This document shows, piece after piece, positions 48,446 through 56,376 of a stretch of 64,000 nucleotides of DNA. Position 1 is the first letter of the stretch. Each line of letters opens with the position of its first letter. The position numbers and the translations under genes were made by a program. The stretch is from Anaerolineae bacterium (GTDB taxonomy: Bacteria; Chloroflexota; Anaerolineae; Promineifilales; Promineifilaceae): assembly GCA_023382655.1 (NCBI GenBank), contig JAHDWK010000003.1:434001-498000 (forward strand), in the 5' to 3' direction. The notes below the pieces were generated by a model, which was not told where the DNA came from, did not search any database, and worked only from the letters and a program-made list of their open reading frames with translations.

Positions 48446-49912
48446 ATGAACATGCGAACTGTGCTGCTGCTCCTCATGCTGCTGTTGTTTCCCCTGGTTG
48501 GTGTTTCCGCGATAGATCAGCCGCAAAGGGATACGGCCGTCAACTTCGACGAGATTGACGCTTTTGTCCAGGCAGAAATGGAACGGGCCGGTATCCCCGG
48601 TCTGGCGTTGGCAGTGGTGCAGGGGGATGAGGTGATTTATTTGAAGGGGTACGGCCATGCTGATGCAAATGGTACGGCCGTGACGCCGCAAACCCCCTTC
48701 ATCATTGGCTCCATCGGCAAGACTTTTACGGCATTAGCCATTCAACAGCTTGCCAGCCAGGGCCAGATTGACCTGAACGCTCCGGTGCAACGCTATCTGC
48801 CCGATTTTACGCTGGCGGATCCGCAGGCGGCAGCGCAGATTACCGTGCAGCAGCTTCTCGACCATACCAGCGGCATCCCCAAAGCGGCCGGTGAGCAAGC
48901 GTATCAGCTTGACCCGCAATACAGCACCGCCGAGTTGGTGCAAAAAGCGGCCACCGTTGCGCCCAACCGGCCCGTGGGCGCGTCCCGTGAATACTCCAAC
49001 ATAAATTACCTGTTGTTGGGGTTGATTGTGGAAGCGGTCAGCGGCCAGAACTACACCGATTACGTGCGCGAACATATCTGGCAGCCGTTAGACATGACCG
49101 ACAGTGCCTTCTCCGAGGCAGAAGCGGTGGGGCTGGCCGACGGGTATCGCACCTTCTACGGCCTGCGCTTTCCGGCGCACGTTCCTATTCCGACGGCCAT
49201 GATTCCCTCTGGTTACGGTATAGCTTCGGCGGAAGATTTGTCCCATTATTTGTTGGCGTATTTGAATGAGGGGCAGTACGGTCCTGCCGCCGTCCTCGAT
49301 TCCCCTGGCTATCACGACATTTACTGGAACCGGCTGCCCGGATCGGCCACTTCGGTGGAGACCAGCCAAAGCGGCGGCACGCTGAACTTCAATGCGGATA
49401 TTCATGTACTGCCCGGTCTGGGCGTGGGCGTAGCCGTTTTGACCAATACGCGCCATTTGTGGGATGACCTGCTGCCGGTGACAACGGCCGCTTCCATTGC
49501 CCAGAGTGTAGCTTACAAGGTAGCCGGTTGGCCGACGCCCAAACCACCGGCCATGAGCCTGTGGCAATCCTATTTGCTGCTGGATTTGGTGGCGTTGGGA
49601 TTGCTGGTTTGGGCTTTGTTCCGGTTGTGGCGGGTGGTACGGTCAAGGGGTACGGCCGTGATCCACGTATGGCGCACAGTTTTGTCTGTCTGTCTGGATG
49701 TGGGTCTGGGGTTGCTGCTGTTGATCGGGATTCCCCGGTTGGCCGGGCAGCGTTGGGATTATCTGCTGCGCACCCAGCCAGACCTGGCCGGTCTGGTATT
49801 CAGCGCCGGTCTCATCTTGATAATTGTTAGTGTGGTCAAGGTAGTGCGCTTCTTCCACGGGCGATCTCAAGAAGTGGGAACTGCAACCAGGACGGCTGTA
49901 ATCACACAATGA
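48446..49912 (+). CDS. Secreted serine hydrolase, class C beta-lactamase/esterase family
   Basis: A 488-residue penicillin-binding-protein-like hydrolase. A signal peptide (residues 1-22) exports it. The catalytic motifs are Ser89-Ile-Gly-Lys92 (SxxK) and Tyr-Ser-Asn in SREYSNINYLLLG near residue 172; the third motif is probably the HxG-like VETSQSGGTLNF. The last 100 residues contain three or four membrane helices, anchoring the enzyme on the outer face. Members cut D-Ala peptides or esters; a true antibiotic role is not implied. ATG 48446 has GGGGAG upstream; a longer frame back to 48314 only reads through the preceding gene. Confidence 0.9.
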   Translation: MNMRTVLLLLMLLLFPLVGVSAIDQPQRDTAVNFDEIDAFVQAEMERAGIPGLALAVVQGDEVIYLKGYGHADANGTAVTPQTPFIIGSIGKTFTALAIQQLASQGQIDLNAPVQRYLPDFTLADPQAAAQITVQQLLDHTSGIPKAAGEQAYQLDPQYSTAELVQKAATVAPNRPVGASREYSNINYLLLGLIVEAVSGQNYTDYVREHIWQPLDMTDSAFSEAEAVGLADGYRTFYGLRFPAHVPIPTAMIPSGYGIASAEDLSHYLLAYLNEGQYGPAAVLDSPGYHDIYWNRLPGSATSVETSQSGGTLNFNADIHVLPGLGVGVAVLTNTRHLWDDLLPVTTAASIAQSVAYKVAGWPTPKPPAMSLWQSYLLLDLVALGLLVWALFRLWRVVRSRGTAVIHVWRTVLSVCLDVGLGLLLLIGIPRLAGQRWDYLLRTQPDLAGLVFSAGLILIIVSVVKVVRFFHGRSQEVGTATRTAVITQ

Positions 49913-49941
49913 TGGATGTTGTTTGTAGGAGAGGATGAAAA

Positions 49942-50340
49942 ATGATGAACACGGCCGTTACCATCAACCGCTTTGTGCAATTAGGCGTGGTGCGGCAAAG
50001 CATTGCTCTGGGTGAAACAGAAGGCATCACCTGGTTTCTGGCCTATGGCGAACGCTCCATCATGTTTGCTCTGGAAATGCTTGGCTGGAGCTGGTTTCTG
50101 GGGCTGGCCATGCTCTTTGCTGCGCCCATCTTCACCGCGCCCGGATACCAACGCTGGTTACGCTGGCTGTTAATCCTCTACGGCGTTTTGGCTCTTATCA
50201 GCGCGGTGTCCCACCTCCTGGCCAGCCCACTGGTGGCCGTTGGGCTTGTGGCCTGGGGATTCATTTTATTTCTCGTCACAGGTTTGTTAGTCATCTACTT
50301 TCAGCAGACAAAGAATTTGACTCAAAGAGGTGCAACATGA
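49942..50340 (+). CDS. Small polytopic membrane protein, 132 aa
   Basis: Four hydrophobic helices are visible (about 35-50, 52-68, 77-95 and 98-122) with short loops; the N-terminal 30 residues are soluble. No family recognised. AGGAGAGG precedes ATG 49942. Its last codons overlap the next gene by 4 bp (ATGA), so it is translated with the SDR enzyme and belongs to the operon that starts at 47035. It may anchor or assist one of those enzymes. Confidence 0.8.
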   Translation: MMNTAVTINRFVQLGVVRQSIALGETEGITWFLAYGERSIMFALEMLGWSWFLGLAMLFAAPIFTAPGYQRWLRWLLILYGVLALISAVSHLLASPLVAVGLVAWGFILFLVTGLLVIYFQQTKNLTQRGAT

Positions 50341-51563
50341 TCATTGCTAACGGCATACTCACTCGCCAATCACTGGCAGGAGAAGTGGTCATCGTTACGG
50401 GCGGCGGCCACGGTATTGGCTATGAAGCGGCCCGCGCGCTGGCCTGGTTGGGAGCACAGGTGGTCATTGCCGAGATTGACAAACAGGCTGGAAAAGAGGC
50501 CGTAGCAAACTTAAACCGGGAACTGGGCCAAAACAGTATCACCTTTATCCATACGGATGTAGCCGACGAATCCAGCGTTAACCACCTGGCACACGAAGCC
50601 TTGCGCTCTTATGGCAAAGTAGATGTGGTGCTGAACAACGCGACGATTGCACCTCTTGGTGCCGTGCAAGAGCTACCCATTGCTCAGTGGGATGCCAGCT
50701 ATGGCGTGAATCTGCGCGGACCTGTTTTGTTGGCGCGTACTTTCCTGCCCGGCATGATCCAGCGCCAACATGGTGTGTTTGCTTGTGTATCCTCAACGGG
50801 TGTGGCCTATATGGGTGCTTATGAAATCCTGAAAACAGCTCAGGTAGAACTGGCGAATACGCTTGAGGTTGAACTGGAAGGTACAGGCGTCAAGGTGTTT
50901 ACGGTGGGGCCGGGTATGGTTCTGACGGATACGGCCCAGGCTGGTGTCAGTTATCTGGCGCAGCGGCAGGGTCAGAGCGTTGATGAGTTTTACGATATTG
51001 TTAAAGACCAGATCATTTCCGTGGAGGTGGCTGGTGCAGGATTTGCCGCAGCTATTGCCCTGGCTGAACGCTTCCACGGGCAGGAAATCAGTTCGGTAGC
51101 TGCTCTGTTCACGGCGGGCATTGAAGTGGCAAAACAAGAAAAAGTGAGCACACAGCCCACCATGACGGTTGAACAGTTGGAAGAAGTAGGTACCCTCAGC
51201 CACAAGGTTCATGAGACGCTGGCCGTGCAAGCGGAGGGTTGGCAGCAGCGATCTTTTTTTGAGAAGCAGTGGGTCATTCGGGATTTCAAGAAAGTAGCTG
51301 GTATGCCTGTCGAACGATGGCTTGAAATTTTGGCTCAGTTAGAACGCAGCGCAGAACAGAAGGATAGCCCTGCCTTGTTGTCAGGCCGTGTCCCTCTGAC
51401 CATGCTGTCAGAGTACTATATTCATTTACAAGAGTTAGCCAAAGGGTATGTCAAAGACCCGGAACAACTGGAACAACAACTGCAAACGGTGCAAGAGTGG
51501 CAGCATGATGTGGAATCACTGACCACTTTGTTAACCACGAATGGCACTCAGCAGCTAGAGTAG
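50337..51563 (+). CDS. Short-chain dehydrogenase/reductase with a C-terminal extension
   Basis: A 408-residue protein. The first 250 residues are a classical SDR with cofactor loop VTGGGHGIG, the DVADESSVNHL segment, structural LNNATI, and catalytic Ser in ACVSSTG with Tyr-x3-Lys in GAYEILKTA. About 150 extra helical residues follow (EQLEEVGTLSHKVHETL ... LEQQLQTVQEWQHDVE), with coiled-coil character and no known domain; this is unlike typical 250-residue SDRs. The substrate is unknown. The gene carries no ACGGCCGT octamer. It ends the operon begun at 47035. Confidence 0.85.
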   Translation: MIIANGILTRQSLAGEVVIVTGGGHGIGYEAARALAWLGAQVVIAEIDKQAGKEAVANLNRELGQNSITFIHTDVADESSVNHLAHEALRSYGKVDVVLNNATIAPLGAVQELPIAQWDASYGVNLRGPVLLARTFLPGMIQRQHGVFACVSSTGVAYMGAYEILKTAQVELANTLEVELEGTGVKVFTVGPGMVLTDTAQAGVSYLAQRQGQSVDEFYDIVKDQIISVEVAGAGFAAAIALAERFHGQEISSVAALFTAGIEVAKQEKVSTQPTMTVEQLEEVGTLSHKVHETLAVQAEGWQQRSFFEKQWVIRDFKKVAGMPVERWLEILAQLERSAEQKDSPALLSGRVPLTMLSEYYIHLQELAKGYVKDPEQLEQQLQTVQEWQHDVESLTTLLTTNGTQQLE

Positions 51564-51713
51564 AGATGCCAGCCAGCAGAGCACGGCCGTTAGCCATCAC
51601 ACGCACTCCTTCTCGCAAACCTGCCAAGGATAGCCGCGGATGACATGAAGGCGGCTCGATCTGGTAGTGGTGCTGATGATGCCGATAGCCGTGTAATTTA
51701 GCGAGGAGCGCAC

Positions 51714-52589
51714 ATGCATCAAGACAACAAGACTTACGAACAGTTGATTGCCCGCTTTACAGCCTGGGCTAAACAGGAGGAGAATGTGCGGGTAGCCATC
51801 ATCATTGGTTCACGTGCCCGCACAGACCATCCCGCAGATGAATGGTCTGACCTGGACATCATCATTCTGGCCCAAGACCCGGAACCATACTGGCAACTTG
51901 ACGCTTGGCTGCATCAACTGGGCACAGTCTGGCTCACCTTTGTGGAGCCGACGCCTGATGGGCGGGGTTTTGAACGGCGGGTTTTGTTTGCACCCGGCCT
52001 GGATGTGGATTTTGTGCCCAGCCCGGCGGTAGCTTTCCGGCAGATGCTGGAAAGCCATATACCGCCAGATATTGCCGATATGATTCGCCGGGGTATTCGT
52101 ATTGTGGTGGATAAAGACAATCTAGCCGCTCTGCTGCCTGACCTGCCCGCTGCTCAGGCACCGACGCAACCCCCGCAAGAACGGGATTTCCTCAATCTGG
52201 TGCGAAACTTTTGGTACCATACCCTGTGGACAGCCAAACATTTGCGGCGCGGCGAACTGTGGTGGGCTAAAGCGGGCTGTGATATGCACTTGAAAGGTCT
52301 TTTGCAGCAGATGTTGGAATGGCACGCCAGGGCGACCAGAGGCCAAAACATAGATACCTGGCTGCGCGGCCGTTTCCTGGAAGAGTGGGCTGATCCCCGT
52401 GCGGTGATGGCACTGCGTGCTGCCTTTGCCCATTATGACGAAGAAGATGTGTGGCGAGCGCTGCTGGCGACGATGGATTTGTTTGCCTGGCTGGAACGGG
52501 AAACGGCCGTTGCCCTCCACTTTACCTATCCCACAGATGGTCAAACCCATACCGCTGAACTGGTAAAGGAACTATTTGCCAACCGGTAA
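51714..52589 (+). CDS. Aminoglycoside 6-adenylyltransferase-like nucleotidyltransferase
   Basis: A 291-residue protein matching the AadK/ANT(6) streptomycin adenylyltransferase family. The nucleotidyltransferase site is Gly32-Ser33-Arg-Ala-Arg followed by SDLD at 45-48, and the C-terminal helical half has VRNFWYHTLWTAKHLRRGELWWAK, the region that contacts the aminoglycoside. The length equals the family norm. Whether this chromosomal copy modifies an antibiotic is unknown; many environmental relatives have not been tested. GAGGAGCG precedes ATG 51714. It is a single gene; a 150-bp spacer with no clear promoter separates it from the SDR. Confidence 0.88.
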   Translation: MHQDNKTYEQLIARFTAWAKQEENVRVAIIIGSRARTDHPADEWSDLDIIILAQDPEPYWQLDAWLHQLGTVWLTFVEPTPDGRGFERRVLFAPGLDVDFVPSPAVAFRQMLESHIPPDIADMIRRGIRIVVDKDNLAALLPDLPAAQAPTQPPQERDFLNLVRNFWYHTLWTAKHLRRGELWWAKAGCDMHLKGLLQQMLEWHARATRGQNIDTWLRGRFLEEWADPRAVMALRAAFAHYDEEDVWRALLATMDLFAWLERETAVALHFTYPTDGQTHTAELVKELFANR

Positions 52590-52615
52590 TCAGAGGAACC
52601 TGAAGGCCCCCCCTT

Positions 52616-53599
52616 TTAACCCGGATACCAGATGACGCGCGGCTCATCGGCCGGCCGCCGGTATTCCCACGCTGTTTCCACCATCTGTTGCAAATTGTAT
52701 GCCGGCCGCCAGCCGAGCAGGAATTTGGCTTTGCTGTTATCCAGCCAGGTGGAGTGGTAGGGGGTGTTAATTTCCACAGTGGGCAAGCCTCTCGTCTCGG
52801 CCAGATACGCGCCCAGTTCGCCATAATCCACCGGCTCATCCATGCAGATGTTGAACGTTTGCTGGCGGGCCTTGGGGTTGTCAATGGCTCGCATAATCGC
52901 GCTGACCAGGTCTTGCACATGAACAAAGTTGCGTTTGACGGCACGACCGTCTGCCCCCACCATCACCGGCACTGCCCCTGCCCGCGCATACGCCTCCGCC
53001 CGTTCCGCCCCCACCAGATCACGCCAGCGCGGGCCGCCAAAAACATCCTCACCAAACGAAAGCTGGTATTTGAAATCATCCTTTTCCATGATCCAGGGGG
53101 CGCGCAGGCAGCAGCCGTTCAAGCCATACTGAATGGTGTACTGCTCCAGCATCACCTCTTCCAGCACTTTGGAGAGGGCATAACAGCCGGGGTACGCGCT
53201 GTGTTTTTGGGTCTCCGTTACCGGGATGGGGTGCGGGTGGTAAAAGTGCCCCACGCTGGCATCGCCGCCAATGAGGATGAACTGCTCAAACGAGCGGCTG
53301 CGGCGACACGCTTCCAGCAGCCAGAACAACCCTTTAACGGCCACATCCATAATCGTGTCTGGCGTCTCTTTGCTGGTAGCCAGATGCAAAACATGGCTGA
53401 CGCCGGTCATTGCTTCGGCCACCACCGCTTGTTGTTCAATGGAACCGCGCATCACTTCCAGACGGCCGTTGCCCGCCAACACCCGATGATGACAAAGAGC
53501 GCGGACGATAAAATGCTCAAAAGCCGGTTCGGCCAGGAAACGTTCAATGAACGCCTGCCCCACTTTGCCCGTTGCCCCGGTGACAAGAATTCGTTTCAT
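52616..53599 (-). CDS. NAD-dependent epimerase/dehydratase
   Basis: A 327-residue extended SDR. It starts with the cofactor-binding KRILVTGATGKVGQAF, has HVLHLATSKETPDT, the catalytic Tyr-x3-Lys in CYALSKVLEEVML, and a C-terminal substrate part with LGWRPAYNLQQMVE typical of nucleotide-sugar epimerases. It may act on a UDP- or dTDP-sugar, or on another keto/hydroxy sugar; no partner sugar genes are adjacent. The neighbouring sugar transporter operon reads in the same direction downstream but a word-repeat hairpin separates them. ATG 53599 is the family-normal start. Confidence 0.88.
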   Translation of the reverse strand: MKRILVTGATGKVGQAFIERFLAEPAFEHFIVRALCHHRVLAGNGRLEVMRGSIEQQAVVAEAMTGVSHVLHLATSKETPDTIMDVAVKGLFWLLEACRRSRSFEQFILIGGDASVGHFYHPHPIPVTETQKHSAYPGCYALSKVLEEVMLEQYTIQYGLNGCCLRAPWIMEKDDFKYQLSFGEDVFGGPRWRDLVGAERAEAYARAGAVPVMVGADGRAVKRNFVHVQDLVSAIMRAIDNPKARQQTFNICMDEPVDYGELGAYLAETRGLPTVEINTPYHSTWLDNSKAKFLLGWRPAYNLQQMVETAWEYRRPADEPRVIWYPG

Positions 53600-53608
53600 G
53601 GTGGTTAC

Positions 53609-53668
53609 AGATAGGTGTAAGTAATTGAGTAATTAGGTAATTGGGTAATTACTCAATTACCTAATTAC
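53609..53668. repeat. Intergenic word-repeat hairpin (gtaattggg type)
   Basis: GTAATTGAGTAATTAGGTAATTGGGTAATTAC is answered by CTCAATTACCTAATTAC. It overlaps the stop codon region of the sugar permease gene and separates it from the epimerase gene. Confidence 0.7.
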
Positions 53669-54666
53669 TGTCCTCGTTGTCGGCGGCGACGGCTGTAATC
53701 AAAGGTAATCGCCAGCAGCAGCACAAAACCAATTACAATGCGGTGCCAGAATGGGTTGATGTTCAGCATCACCATCTCATTTTGCAAGACGCCAATGAGC
53801 AAAGAGCCAACCAGAATGCCCAACACCGTACCCTGCCCGCCCATCAGGCTCAGGCCGCCCAGGATGCAGGCGGTAATTGCCAGCAGTTCAAATCCTTCTC
53901 CGGCCGCCGGATGCCCCAGGCTCAACCGCCCCGCCTGGATAACCCCGACCAGGCTGGCGCACACCACGGAGATGACGTAGCACAAAATAATACGGGCATC
54001 CACATTCACCCCGGACAGGCGCGTAGCCTCGATGTTGCCCCCGGCGGCGTAAATTTGCCGCCCAATGTAGGTGTAGCGCAGCAAATAATGGGCCAGCAAG
54101 GCCACAATCAGGCAAATGATCACCGGAATCGGAATCAGGCCAAAGAGCAAACCCTGGCCCAGATACGCAAAAGAATCGGGCACGCCGGTGATGGGGAAAC
54201 CGCCAGTCAGCACCAGGATAGCGCCACGCGCCACCCCCAGCGTCACCAATGTCACCAGAAAGCCGTGCATCCGCAGTTTGGTGACGTACATACCGTGAAA
54301 CGTGCCAATCGCCACCGCCACCGCAAAGGTCAGGGCAATGGCTACGGGCAGCGGCAGGCCAGCCTTGACGACCAGGTAAGCGGTGACAACCCCGCCCAGG
54401 CCAATGATGGAGCCAATGGAAAGGTCAATACCGGCCGTGATGATGGTAAACCCCACGCCGATGGCGGCGATGGCTAAAATGGCGGCGTCACGGCTGAGAA
54501 TTTTCAGGTTTTCAATACCCGCGAAGCGCGGATTAACCACTGCGCCAATAATAAACAAAATGATGACGACGAAAAATATCAAGAACTCTGGTGAGGCCAG
54601 AATGCCCGTCTTGTCGGTAAACGAGGTGCGCGCGCCTGACTTTGATTTTGTGACTGTGTTATCCAT
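53665..54666 (-). CDS. Sugar ABC transporter permease (RbsC-like)
   Basis: A 333-residue inner-membrane permease with eight to ten helices. The family regions are GVGFTIITAGIDLSIGSIIGLGGVVTA, GRQIYAAGGNIEATRLSGV and LGGLSLMGGQGTVLGILVGSLLIGVLQNEM, all diagnostic of ribose/xylose/rhamnose-type transporters. It forms the channel for the binding protein and ATPase encoded upstream in the same direction. ATG 54666 (third codon of the frame starting at 54672) is better spaced from GAGGAAG. Only one permease gene is present, so it should act as a homodimer. Confidence 0.93.
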   Translation of the reverse strand: MDNTVTKSKSGARTSFTDKTGILASPEFLIFFVVIILFIIGAVVNPRFAGIENLKILSRDAAILAIAAIGVGFTIITAGIDLSIGSIIGLGGVVTAYLVVKAGLPLPVAIALTFAVAVAIGTFHGMYVTKLRMHGFLVTLVTLGVARGAILVLTGGFPITGVPDSFAYLGQGLLFGLIPIPVIICLIVALLAHYLLRYTYIGRQIYAAGGNIEATRLSGVNVDARIILCYVISVVCASLVGVIQAGRLSLGHPAAGEGFELLAITACILGGLSLMGGQGTVLGILVGSLLIGVLQNEMVMLNINPFWHRIVIGFVLLLAITFDYSRRRRQRGQ

Positions 54667-54696
54667 TTTCATCTTCCTCTGCCCAGAAAATTGTCC

Positions 54697-54750
54697 GTAG
54701 CAGGCGATTTATCGCCATCGTTTGTAGTAGGTGATTTATCGCCATCCGAC
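54697..54750. repeat. Word repeat between ATPase and permease genes (gtagcaggcgatttatcgcc type)
   Basis: GTAGCAGGCGATTTATCGCCATCG and GTAGTAGGTGATTTATCGCCATCC stand in tandem, each able to fold through GGCGAT/ATCGCC. A relative is at 5373-5400. Confidence 0.6.
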
Positions 54751-54778
54751 GGCCCTGAAGTGTCTACTACGAACCTTT

Positions 54779-56293
54779 TCACTGTTCACCCTCGACCGTC
54801 AGGAATTGGGTGGCGCAGGTCATAATCTCTTCCTGGCTGAAACGGCCGTACGCAAATTCTCCCGTAATCCGCCCCTGGCACATCACGATCACCCGGTCGC
54901 TCATGCCGATAATCTCCGGCATCTCCGAAGAGATCATCAAAATGCCCATACCTTGTTGCGCCAGACGGCTCATCAGGGCGTGAACTTCCGCTTTGGCGCC
55001 AATGTCAATGCCGCGCGTCGGTTCATCCATAATCAGCAGCTTTGGCTCGGTGCTGAGCCATTTTGCCAGCACCACCTTTTGCTGGTTGCCGCCGCTGAGA
55101 TTGCGCACTGTTTGTGAAATGCTGGGGGTGGCAATGGAGAGGGCCGCCACGTAGTCATTGGTGATGCGTTTCGCTTCTTTGTTTTTCACCGCCCCCAGGA
55201 CATTGGAAATACGCGGCAACACGGCCATCGTGGTGTTGTCTTGCACGTCCATGCCCAGCACCAGCCCGTGCAATTTGCGGTCTTCGGGCACCCAACCGAT
55301 CCCCTGGCGCACCGCATCCACCGGGGATTTGATGTGCACGGGCTGCCCGTTTATGAGCAGTTCGCCCTGTGTCACTTTGTCTACACCACAAATCAGGCGC
55401 GCCACTTCGGTACGGCCCGCGCCAATCAGCCCGGCCAGCCCCACAATCTCGCCCTGACGCACCGTCAGGTTGATATGTTCCACGCCGTTTTCACCGCACA
55501 AGTCGCGCAGTTCCAGTACCGGCGCGCCAATTTCTGCTTTTTCTTTGGGGTAAAGGCCCACGTCACGGCCAACCATCATACGGATGATTTGTTCTTCGTC
55601 GGCTTCGACAATAGACAGTGTGCCCACACGACGGCCGTCACGCATAATCACCACCCGATTGGCAATCTGCCGCACCTCGTCCAGCCGGTGACTGACAAAA
55701 ACGACGGCCACGCCCCGCGCCTGCAAACGACGCATGAGGGCAAACAAGGCATCTGCTTCCTTGCTAGACAGGGCCGACGTGGGTTCGTCCATCAAAATGA
55801 GCCGCGCATTTTGGGACACCGCTTTGGCGATTTCCACCATCTGCTGCGCGGCCACGTTCAACCGGTACACGAGTTTCTTGCCGGGAATATCGGCGCCCAG
55901 ATCGTGCAAGATCGCTTCCGCTTCCCGGTTCATGCGCCGGAAATCTACCAGGCCCAGCGCCAGGCGCGGCTCTCGATTCAGGAAGATATTTTCGGCGACA
56001 GAGAGATAGGGGATGAGGGCCAACTCCTGGTGAATGGTGCTGATGCCCAGGTTTTGCGCTTCTTGCGGGGAATGGGGGGATATGTCACGGCCGTTAAACC
56101 GAATTGTCCCCTCATCCTTCATGTGAACCCCGGACAAAATTTTGATGAGCGTGGATTTGCCGGCCCCGTTTTCGCCCACAAAGCCCACAATCTCGCCGGG
56201 GTACACCTCAAAATCCACGTCATCCAGCGCCTGCACCCCCGGAAATCCTTTGACAATGTGCGTCATTTCCAGTAAAGGTTGCTGTTCAATCAT
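54779..56293 (-). CDS. Sugar ABC transporter ATP-binding protein (RbsA-like)
   Basis: A 504-residue ATPase with two fused ABC domains, as in all ribose-type importers. The first half has VGENGAGKSTLIKIL and LNVAAQQMVEIAKAVS in place of a normal signature, then ILMDEPTSAL; the second half has GLIGAGRTEVARLI (degenerate Walker A, usual in the family) and LSGGNQQKVVLAKWL with LIMDEPTRGID. ATG 56293 is chosen; the frame open to 56350 passes through a gtaattggg hairpin and adds unnatural residues. It lies between the binding-protein and permease genes and shares their promoter. Confidence 0.94.
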   Translation of the reverse strand: MIEQQPLLEMTHIVKGFPGVQALDDVDFEVYPGEIVGFVGENGAGKSTLIKILSGVHMKDEGTIRFNGRDISPHSPQEAQNLGISTIHQELALIPYLSVAENIFLNREPRLALGLVDFRRMNREAEAILHDLGADIPGKKLVYRLNVAAQQMVEIAKAVSQNARLILMDEPTSALSSKEADALFALMRRLQARGVAVVFVSHRLDEVRQIANRVVIMRDGRRVGTLSIVEADEEQIIRMMVGRDVGLYPKEKAEIGAPVLELRDLCGENGVEHINLTVRQGEIVGLAGLIGAGRTEVARLICGVDKVTQGELLINGQPVHIKSPVDAVRQGIGWVPEDRKLHGLVLGMDVQDNTTMAVLPRISNVLGAVKNKEAKRITNDYVAALSIATPSISQTVRNLSGGNQQKVVLAKWLSTEPKLLIMDEPTRGIDIGAKAEVHALMSRLAQQGMGILMISSEMPEIIGMSDRVIVMCQGRITGEFAYGRFSQEEIMTCATQFLTVEGEQ

Positions 56294-56318
56294 CACGATA
56301 CCCGTCGTTCCATAGTCA

Positions 56319-56370
56319 GTTAGCGATTGAGTAATTGGGTAATTACCCAATTACTCAATTACAAAATTAC
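56319..56370. repeat. Intergenic word-repeat hairpin (gtaattggg type)
   Basis: GATTGAGTAATTGGGTAATT and AATTACCCAATTACTCAATTAC form a near-perfect stem between the binding-protein and ATPase genes. In binding-protein operons such a hairpin often protects the 5' segment of the mRNA and lowers expression of the distal genes. Confidence 0.7.
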
Positions 56371-56376
56371 CCCACT

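Noticed and set aside
51714..52589. Aminoglycoside nucleotidyltransferase as evidence for a mobile resistance element
   Set aside because: No integrase, transposase, inverted repeats or attachment site is seen nearby, and the gene contains the ACGGCCGT octamer like the rest of the chromosome, so it looks resident.
52688..53614. Open frame of 308 codons on the plus strand opposite the epimerase gene
   Set aside because: Antisense shadow; no signal, no domain, and the minus strand encodes a clear SDR enzyme with catalytic residues.
53677..54477. Open frame of 266 codons on the plus strand opposite the sugar permease gene
   Set aside because: Antisense to an RbsC-type permease; product is a Gln/His/Asn-rich string typical of reversed membrane-protein codons.
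55241..56275. Open frame of 344 codons on the plus strand opposite the sugar ATPase gene
   Set aside because: Antisense shadow of an RbsA-like gene with all ATPase motifs on the minus strand; composition is His/Gln-rich and unnatural.
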